Shown here one piece after another: positions 1 to 4,014 of a stretch of DNA of 5,664 nt. The notes beneath the pieces were generated by a model. It did not search any database. It saw only the letters and a program-made list of their open reading frames with translations, and was not told where the DNA came from. Numbering within the stretch: position 1 is the first letter of the stretch; each line of letters starts with the position of its first letter. The DNA lies in the NCBI GenBank assembly GCA_020832965.1, contig JAJHRM010000175.1, forward strand, positions 1 through 5,664. The letters run 5' to 3'. The position numbers and the translations under genes are program-made. The DNA is from Thermofilum sp. GTDB taxonomy: Archaea > Thermoproteota > Thermoprotei > Thermofilales > Thermofilaceae.

Positions 1-2
1 CT

Positions 3-296
3 GCGGGGGAGCTGGTCGAGATTAGTGGTATGTTGCCTGAGGGCTGGCTGAGGGAGAGGCATGAGGACTCGCCGACTTTTGGGGAGTTTGTCGAGACTGC
101 AAGGAGGCATGGGGACACTTTTTATACGGTTTTTATTGTGCCCAAGAGTCGCCCGGATGAGAGGGTGGAGGTGGACGGCATAATTGTGCCGGCGGAGAAG
201 GAGTATGTTTTGGGAGAGCTTACTAAGGGGGCTGTGGAGACCGGCGAGAAGATTGTAGTTAAGGGCCGGCAGTTTTTGATGGTGTGGTGGGACTGA
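3..296 (+). CDS. Unrecognised small protein, 3' part of gene
   Basis: The reading frame is open from the first bases to a TGA at 294-296, giving 97 residues. An ATG lies at 30, but no Shine-Dalgarno-like sequence sits just before it and the frame continues upstream in plausible coding sequence (AGELVEISG), so I take the gene as cut by the window edge. The protein is soluble and mixed alpha/beta: an N-terminal SPTFGEFVETARRHGD helix, a strand YTVFIVP, a charged turn, VEVDGIIVPAEKEYV and a terminal VVKGRQFLMVWWD. There is no signal peptide, membrane segment or cysteine. I do not recognise the family and assign no function. It ends about 90 bases before the ABC operon, and a hairpin plus T-runs in between suggest separate transcription. 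Codon use matches its neighbours. Confidence 0.6.
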   Translation, partial: AGELVEISGMLPEGWLRERHEDSPTFGEFVETARRHGDTFYTVFIVPKSRPDERVEVDGIIVPAEKEYVLGELTKGAVETGEKIVVKGRQFLMVWWD

Positions 297-311
297 AGGG
301 GTCTTGGCTGG

Positions 312-342
312 GCTGTTGCTTGTAACAGCTGGTAAGCTTTTT
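312..342 (+). terminator. Hairpin plus T-run after the first gene (possible terminator)
   Basis: GCTGTT (312-317) and AACAGC (324-329) form a perfect 6-bp stem with a 6-base loop. TTTTT follows at 338-342 and TTTTTT at 355-360. The element lies between the stop at 296 and the ABC start, so it could end the upstream transcript. Archaeal termination depends mainly on T-runs, so the hairpin may be incidental or may belong to the ABC leader. Confidence 0.35.
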
Positions 343-354
343 GGGGTTGCTGTG

Positions 355-363
355 TTTTTTAGA
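355..363 (+). promoter_or_regulatory. Weak TATA-like box of the ABC operon
   Basis: TTTTTTAGA is the only A/T-rich stretch at a suitable distance. Its centre is about 27-30 bases before the GTG (386) and TTG (389) candidate starts, the spacing expected for a leaderless or very short-leader archaeal mRNA. The match to a TATA box is poor and no clear BRE is visible. Confidence 0.25.
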
Positions 364-388
364 GATTGATTGGTGCAGGTGGCGAGTG

Positions 389-1459
389 TTGAGTGGGGAT
401 GCTGTTTTTGCGGAGGGGTTGACGAGGGTTTATAGGATTCTGGGTACTGGGTTTTATGACCCAGGGACTCTCTATGATGTTTTTGGGAGTAGGTTTGTTT
501 ATGAGGTTTTTATGCGTGCGGTTGTGAGGAAGAGGGAGGTCTACGCGCTGAGTAGCGTGTCTCTGAGGGTTGGGGAGGGCGAGTTTGTATGTGTTTTGGG
601 TCCTAATGGGTCTGGGAAGACGACTCTCATCAAGATACTGGCTGGGATTATACCGCCGAGTGGTGGGAGGGCTGAGGTTATGGGTTATGATGTGGTTAGG
701 GAGAGGGATATGGCTGTTCGGCAGGTTACTTATATTCCTTCCCTTGCTGCTGCTGGGGCGTGGGCTCAGGCGAAGTTGACGGTGAGGCAGAATCTGCGGA
801 TAATGTCTAGGCTGTTTGGTGCCCGGTTTGAGGATGTGCTGGATCTTGCTGGTAGGTTTGGGCTGGGAGATGTTTTGGATAGGCCTTTTGGGTCTCTTTC
901 TACTGGCCAGCAGGCGAGGGTTGGCCTGCTTATAGGTCTCTTGAGGAGGAGCCCGGTTTACCTTCTTGACGAGCCGACTATGGGGTTGAGCCCGGAGGTT
1001 GCCAGGATGCTTCGGGGCTACCTGCTGGACTTGAATAGGAGGCTGGGGGTGACTGTTCTCTATGCTACTCATCATCCCCTGGAGGCGCAGGAGGTTGCGA
1101 GTAGGGTGATTATTATGGATCGTGGCAGGGTGATTGCTGACGGGTCTGTGGGGGAGCTTGTTAGGAGTAGTGGTGTGGAGGAGTCGATAAGGCTGGAGGC
1201 TTACAGGGTCTACTTTGATTTGGGCGGGTTGCTCAGGGAGTTTGATCCAAGCTATGTTGAGGTTCGCCCTTTGAGGCCGGAGGTTGGGGAGTATGAGGCT
1301 GTCCTAGGTGTTAAGGATAGCGACGAGGTTTTGCCGAGGCTTCTCAACGAGTTGATATCTAGGGGAGCTAGGGTTAGTAGGCTTAGTGTGCGGAGGGCTA
1401 GCCTTGAGGATGCTTATCTCTACTATGTGGGGTCGGCGAGGGGTGAGCGGTACGGTTAG
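389..1459 (+). CDS. ABC exporter ATP-binding protein (ABC-2 type)
   Basis: ATPase subunit that would power the membrane permease encoded next; substrate unknown. I chose the TTG at 389 because AGGTGG (377-382) lies six bases before it and the protein then begins with the usual VFAEGLTRVYR strand; GTG 386 or TTG 341 are alternatives. The result is 356 residues. Visible motifs are Walker A GPNGSGKT (71-78), signature LSTGQ (170-174), Walker B VYLLDE (190-195) and H-loop ATHH (226-229). An insert of about 35 residues before Walker A (YRILGTGFYDPG and on) and a C-terminal regulatory domain from about 265 resemble the large ATPases of uncharacterised ABC-2 systems. Oddities: the Q-loop position reads YIPS instead of YxPQ, with about four extra residues, and the D-loop reads GLSPE instead of GLDPE. 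The coding strand is strikingly G/T-rich and poor in C. The gene overlaps the permease gene by 17 bases. Confidence 0.9.
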   Translation: MSGDAVFAEGLTRVYRILGTGFYDPGTLYDVFGSRFVYEVFMRAVVRKREVYALSSVSLRVGEGEFVCVLGPNGSGKTTLIKILAGIIPPSGGRAEVMGYDVVRERDMAVRQVTYIPSLAAAGAWAQAKLTVRQNLRIMSRLFGARFEDVLDLAGRFGLGDVLDRPFGSLSTGQQARVGLLIGLLRRSPVYLLDEPTMGLSPEVARMLRGYLLDLNRRLGVTVLYATHHPLEAQEVASRVIIMDRGRVIADGSVGELVRSSGVEESIRLEAYRVYFDLGGLLREFDPSYVEVRPLRPEVGEYEAVLGVKDSDEVLPRLLNELISRGARVSRLSVRRASLEDAYLYYVGSARGERYG

Positions 1460-2321
1460 CATTCAGAGTGTTCTGGAGAGGGTGAGGGTGAATTTGGGGC
1501 ATGTTGCGACTTTCTACTATGAGGAGGTGTCGAACATAGCTGTTTGGTGGCTCTGGAATATTCCCTTCCAGTTTCTCCAGATCTTCTTCTCGCTACTGCT
1601 TTTCAGGTATTTTGCGGCGGCCTTTGGGGGCTCCAGCCCTCTTTATGGTGGGAATTTCATGGCGTATATTATTTCGGGCTTAATGATTAACACGTATATG
1701 GATGCCTCCCTAGAGGTCTACTACCACTCTATGGCGGCGCTGTACCACGGGAGGATGGGGGTGGGCGGGGTGCACTTGTCTAGGAGGGACTTCTTGCACC
1801 TTGCCGGGATATCGCCTTATGTCTTCATATTTGCAAGGGTGAGCTGGCGATACCTCATGGAGACCTTGACATTTGCCTTGTATCTCTTGACGGGGGTCCT
1901 GTTCTTTGGTTTCCGCGTGTCGGCGGGGGTGGACTGGGGACTTGTGTTTTTAATAGTCTTGTTGAGTGTAGCGGCGTGTAGTGGTATAGGTCTGGTGTCG
2001 GCCTCAATGTATTTTCTTGCTGGCGCGTATAGGGGCGTCGAGCCGATAGTGTGGTTCGTGAGGCTGTTTGTGCCCCTAGCCGCCGGGATATATGTGCCTC
2101 GGGAGCTTCTCCCAAAGGAACTGGTCGTAATCGGGGATATTCTGCCTCAGACGTATGCTGCTAGCGCTATAAGGAGGGTTCTCTTGGGTGGTGCAATGCT
2201 TAACGGTGTAGCTGCTGAGCTGAGGGTTCTCGTTCTGCAGGCAGCAGTGTTGATACCGATCGGTATTGTGCTTTTGAGGTATTCGCTTTCACTGGAAAGG
2301 AGGAGGGCGACGATGTTCTAG
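1443..2321 (+). CDS. ABC-2 type transporter permease
   Basis: Integral membrane subunit, 292 residues, probably working as a dimer with the ATPase encoded just upstream to export an unknown substrate. I chose the GTG at 1443, which overlaps the ATPase stop; an in-frame ATG at 1425 would add six residues. Approximate hydrophobic segments are 34-57, 72-88, 138-157, 165-192, 202-218 and 262-278, giving the six-helix ABC-2 topology. The family hallmark is clear at 211-248: PLAAGIYVPRELLP, a short amphipathic stretch, then ILPQTYAASAIRRVLL. The cytoplasmic N-terminus is short and the C-terminus ends in a positive SLERRR tail. Tight overlap means translational coupling with the ATPase. No accessory domain or substrate-binding protein is visible, which fits an exporter. 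C is more frequent in its codons than in the ATPase gene. Confidence 0.88.
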   Translation: MSGTVSIQSVLERVRVNLGHVATFYYEEVSNIAVWWLWNIPFQFLQIFFSLLLFRYFAAAFGGSSPLYGGNFMAYIISGLMINTYMDASLEVYYHSMAALYHGRMGVGGVHLSRRDFLHLAGISPYVFIFARVSWRYLMETLTFALYLLTGVLFFGFRVSAGVDWGLVFLIVLLSVAACSGIGLVSASMYFLAGAYRGVEPIVWFVRLFVPLAAGIYVPRELLPKELVVIGDILPQTYAASAIRRVLLGGAMLNGVAAELRVLVLQAAVLIPIGIVLLRYSLSLERRRATMF

Positions 2322-2656
2322 CAAGTGTTTTGCCACGTGTCGGCGCGTGGTGGGGACCTGTTGGAATGGAGGAGGCTGTCTGTGGTCTTATGAGTCTGTG
2401 TGTTGGGATGGTGTAGACTTCTAAGGAAAGACTTTACAGGTTCGTGGAGCGGGATTTCGGTGTGGAAAGAGTGACGAGGAGCCCCTTGCAGAGATAAAGA
2501 GCTTGCTGGATCTTCAGGTTTCTCAACAGGGATAGCTGTGAAAAAAAAATAGTGGGTAAAATAACTAGTGTGGGTTAGCGCGCTGGCGTTGATAATTCCA
2601 GTTTTTCTGTAGTGGTTTTTTGTAAAAAAAGGAACTTTCTGGCGGATTTTCTAAGT
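2322..2656. other. Long intergenic stretch without intact gene
   Basis: No convincing intact ORF on either strand. The left half (to about 2535) has the G/T-rich composition of neighbouring genes and may hold gene debris, described separately. The right half turns A/T-rich, with a run of nine A (2541-2549) and a T6-GT-A7 near-palindrome (2616-2630) before the vapBC promoter. A weak CCACG/CGTGG stem lies at 2333-2350, just after the permease stop. I see no RNA gene. Confidence 0.5.
2366..2535 (+). pseudogene. Possible decayed coding sequence
   Basis: One frame reads ATG at 2366, MEEAVCGLMSLCVGMV, a TAG at 2414, then TSKERLYRFVERDFGVERV up to about 2473. A different frame then continues as DEEPLAEIKSLLDLQVSQQG to a TAG at 2533. 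Both blocks look like ordinary charged, helical archaeal protein, and joining them needs one in-frame stop and one frameshift. The stretch also shares the G/A-rich coding composition of its surroundings, unlike the A/T-rich DNA that follows. I do not recognise the family. It could equally be chance open frame in G-rich DNA, so the call is weak. Confidence 0.25.
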
Positions 2657-2670
2657 CAAAAGGTTTATAT
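2657..2670 (+). promoter_or_regulatory. BRE/TATA promoter of vapBC
   Basis: CAAAAGG followed by TTTATAT (2664-2670) is a strong archaeal BRE plus TATA box. Transcription would start around 2691-2697, that is, at the GTG (2691) or ATG (2697) of vapB. This points to a leaderless mRNA and argues against the GTG at 2673, which lies only about three bases after the TATA box. AbrB-type antitoxins usually repress their own promoter, so this is the likely autoregulation site. Confidence 0.75.
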
Positions 2671-2696
2671 GAGTGGGTTTATTGAATTTGGTGGGT

Positions 2697-2996
2697 ATGG
2701 AGGTTAGATTGAGGGTTGATAGGAGGGGTAGGATAACGATTCCGAGGGCTGTTCGGGAGGCTTTGGGGATTGGGAAAGAGGTAAAGTTGGTTGTGAAGGG
2801 TGATGTTGCGATTTTGAGTAAGTCTGAGGATCCCTTTGAGACTTTGAAGGAGGCCTTTAAGGGTTTGACTTTTTCGCGTGAGATAAGGAGAATTGCAGAG
2901 GAAGAGGCTTTGAAGGAAGTATTATCTAGGGGGTCCCGGGGGGCTGGTGTTGAGGGGTCTGGTGGAAACAGCCTTTCTATTGGCGCTGAACCCTGA
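2697..2996 (+). CDS. vapB: VapB antitoxin, AbrB/SpoVT swapped-hairpin fold
   Basis: DNA-binding antitoxin expected to bind and neutralise the PIN toxin encoded downstream and to repress its own promoter. It has 99 residues from the ATG at 2697, chosen from the TATA position. Residues 1-45 form the AbrB domain: VRLRVDRRGRITIPRAVREA, then LGIGKEVKLVVKGDVAIL, with the hallmark GRITIP-R-VREALGI at 11-25. Residues 46-80 are a charged helical tail (DPFETLKEAFKGLTF, REIRRIAEEEALKEVL) that in this family wraps the toxin. The last 15 or so residues are Gly/Ser-rich and are read through the start of vapC, so they are probably just a by-product of the 47-base overlap. The overlap implies coupled translation. 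The fold is certain; the pairing is inferred from position. Confidence 0.9.
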   Translation: MEVRLRVDRRGRITIPRAVREALGIGKEVKLVVKGDVAILSKSEDPFETLKEAFKGLTFSREIRRIAEEEALKEVLSRGSRGAGVEGSGGNSLSIGAEP

Positions 2997-3366
2997 TGAT
3001 CCTAATCATGGCTATGCGATGGGCTTGCTTAATAAGTCGCGGAGACGTGAGGTTGAGCTGTATCTTTCTTCTCCTGCGCTTTTAGAGTTGTCTCTTCTTC
3101 TCAAGAGTAAAGGACTGGGGGAGGCGAAGATACGGGAGGTTTTTCTAGCTTTGGAGAGTGTCTTGTCTCGTTACGGTGTTGTTCGTGTAGCGTGTCTGGG
3201 GCTTAGGCACGTGTCTTTTGCTGCTGAGCTTCGTGAGAAGTATGGCTTAACGTTTTTTGACTCTCTTCATGCGTCTATAGCCATATTGGACCAGCTTGAG
3301 TATTTGGATTTTGATCAAACTGTAAGTAGAATTGTATTGGAGGAGAAAGGTAGGAGCTTGAGGTAG
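2950..3366 (+). CDS. vapC: VapC toxin, PIN-domain ribonuclease
   Basis: PIN-fold Mg-dependent endoribonuclease, the toxin partner of the preceding antitoxin; VapC proteins cut RNA and stop translation. It has 138 residues from the TTG at 2950, preceded by a GGGGG run (2939-2943) six bases upstream. GTG 2947 is adjacent, and GTG 2962 (after GAGGGG) would leave only one residue before the first acidic residue. Likely metal ligands are E6 (LVETAFLLALNP), E46 (SSPALLELSLLL), D104 (LTFFDSLHASIAI) and D122 (YLDFDQTV). E6 replaces the usual Asp of the DTN/DTS motif; I believe this VET variant is found in other crenarchaeal PIN proteins, so the toxin may well be active. Length is normal for VapC. A T-rich terminator follows the stop. 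Confidence 0.88.
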   Translation: MRGLVETAFLLALNPDDPNHGYAMGLLNKSRRREVELYLSSPALLELSLLLKSKGLGEAKIREVFLALESVLSRYGVVRVACLGLRHVSFAAELREKYGLTFFDSLHASIAILDQLEYLDFDQTVSRIVLEEKGRSLR

Positions 3367-3381
3367 GAAGTGTGCGATTAA

Positions 3382-3396
3382 TAAATTTTTATTTTT
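3382..3396 (+). terminator. T-run terminator of vapBC
   Basis: AAATTTTTATTTTT begins about 16 bases after the vapC stop, and a second run (TTAATTTTTGATTTTAA) lies at about 3419-3435. Successive T-runs on the coding strand without a needed hairpin are typical archaeal terminators. Confidence 0.55.
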
Positions 3397-3443
3397 CACG
3401 CGAATATAGTTGCTGGCTTAATTTTTGATTTTAAGTGCAGAAT

Positions 3444-3463
3444 GTCAGTGCAATTTCACTGAC
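3444..3463. repeat. Perfect 7-bp inverted repeat
   Basis: GTCAGTG (3444-3450) and CACTGAC (3457-3463) are exact reverse complements separated by CAATTT. The site lies after the vapBC terminator and about 53 bases upstream of the TATA box of the next gene. It could be a protein-binding dyad or an RNA hairpin at the end of the vapBC transcript. It is not long enough to be called a transposon end. Confidence 0.7.
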
Positions 3464-3502
3464 TAATTGTTTAACTACGAGAATTCGTTGTTTTGTGGAG
3501 TT

Positions 3503-3523
3503 CAAACAAATGTAATAATATAT
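3503..3523 (+). promoter_or_regulatory. Promoter of the RHH antitoxin gene
   Basis: An A-rich BRE-like CAAACAAA (3503-3510) is followed by a TATA box TAATATAT (3516-3523). The box centre is about 26 bases before the ATG at 3545, so the mRNA is expected to start at the start codon itself. A second A/T patch (GTTATAT, 3534-3540) is too close to serve as the box. Confidence 0.65.
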
Positions 3524-3544
3524 GGCGAGTGGTGTTATATTGTT

Positions 3545-3793
3545 ATGCGTAGGAGGGTTAGGACTGTAGCTGTCTCGGAGGAAACCTACGTTTTGTTGAG
3601 TGAGTTTAAGCAGAGGGCAAAGTGCTCCACTTTTGAGGATGCTATACGTAAGGCTATAGAGCTGGCTAATCGTGCCCTAGTCGTGGGTGTTCTTGAATAT
3701 GTGAAGAATAAGGATTTGTCTGGGGAGGAGAAGCGGGTACTAGCAGAGGTTAGGGGGAGGCTGAGGGAGGAAGGCGTTTGGCTGAGAAGATAG
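3545..3793 (+). CDS. Ribbon-helix-helix VapB-like antitoxin
   Basis: Small DNA-binding protein of 82 residues, start ATG 3545 fixed by the leaderless promoter. The N-terminus has the RHH pattern: strand RVRTVAVSEET (about 4-14), helix YVLLSEFKQRA (15-25), turn KCST, and helix FEDAIRKAIELANRA (30-44). The rest (LEYVKNKDLSGEEKRVLAEV...) is a charged helical tail of the kind that binds a toxin. RHH proteins of this size in archaea are usually VapB antitoxins that repress their own promoters. No intact toxin follows; instead a short start-like remnant overlaps its 3' end. It could therefore be an orphan antitoxin or a stand-alone regulator. Its fold differs from the AbrB-type antitoxin 550 bases upstream, so the two are not duplicates. 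Confidence 0.75.
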   Translation: MRRRVRTVAVSEETYVLLSEFKQRAKCSTFEDAIRKAIELANRALVVGVLEYVKNKDLSGEEKRVLAEVRGRLREEGVWLRR

Positions 3794-3822
3794 TTATGAC
3801 TTTGAGAATGATGGGGAATTAA
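3778..3822 (+). pseudogene. Remnant of a toxin (vapC) start
   Basis: A TTG at 3778 overlaps the RHH antitoxin stop by 16 bases and has a strong Shine-Dalgarno (GGGAGGA, 3765-3771) six bases upstream, exactly the vapB-vapC junction layout. It reads MAEKIVMTLRMMGN and stops at TAA 3820. MAEKIV is a typical VapC opening before the catalytic Asp (usually VVDTS or VVDAS); here the frame is lost at that point, and the alternative frame from 3798 (DFENDGELRQI) stops at 3831. No PIN motif follows before the next promoter. I infer a toxin gene lost by deletion and decay. A chance 14-codon frame cannot be excluded. Confidence 0.4.
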
Positions 3823-3855
3823 GGCAAATTTAGGATATATGCTGTGTGTACTTGG

Positions 3856-3905
3856 TTCTAGAGGATTCTAGGATCTTACCGTTATACACCGTTATGTGAC
3901 GTTAT
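3856..3905. repeat. Short tandem motifs in exact 10-base steps
   Basis: TTCTAG occurs at 3856 and 3866, and CGTTAT at 3880, 3890 and 3900, the first two as ACCGTTAT. Within each set the step is exactly 10 bases, close to one DNA helical turn, so all copies of a motif face the same side. CTAGA-GGAT-TCTAG (3858-3871) is also a small dyad. The block sits in the 190-base gap before the PINA-like gene, about 70 bases upstream of its TATA box, and a T5 run follows at 3905-3909. It could be a regulator-binding array or part of a terminator region. Confidence 0.6.
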
Positions 3906-3973
3906 TTTTCGGGGTCTAAGCGTTGCAAGAATAGAATAGAGCTTTGCCTGTGTTTTTCTCGGTGTTCATAATG

Positions 3974-3980
3974 TTTAAAA
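3974..3980 (+). promoter_or_regulatory. TATA box of the PIN-ATPase gene
   Basis: TTTAAAA at 3974-3980, preceded by CATAATG, predicts transcription start near 4003, about 12 bases before the ATG at 4015. This rules out the TTG codons at 3991-3999 as likely starts. GTG 4012 is an in-frame alternative. Confidence 0.55.
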
Positions 3981-4014
3981 GGGTTTTTGTTTGTTGTTGG
4001 CAGGGTATAGAGTG

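Noticed and set aside
341..388. TTG at 341 as the start of the ABC ATPase
   Set aside because: The extra 16 residues (MGLLCFLEIDWCRWRV) look unlike a cytosolic ATPase N-terminus, cross a T6 run and have no Shine-Dalgarno; AGGTGG fits the TTG at 389 better.
359..1075. A 238-codon open frame on the minus strand across the ABC ATPase gene
   Set aside because: Its product is rich in Pro, Asn, Gln, Arg and Ser with no fold-like pattern. It is a shadow of the ATPase's G/T-rich codon use, and the + strand frame has all the ABC motifs.
2333..2350. CCACG/CGTGG stem after the permease stop as a terminator
   Set aside because: The stem is only 5 bp with an 8-base loop and no T-run follows, so it is not a convincing terminator.
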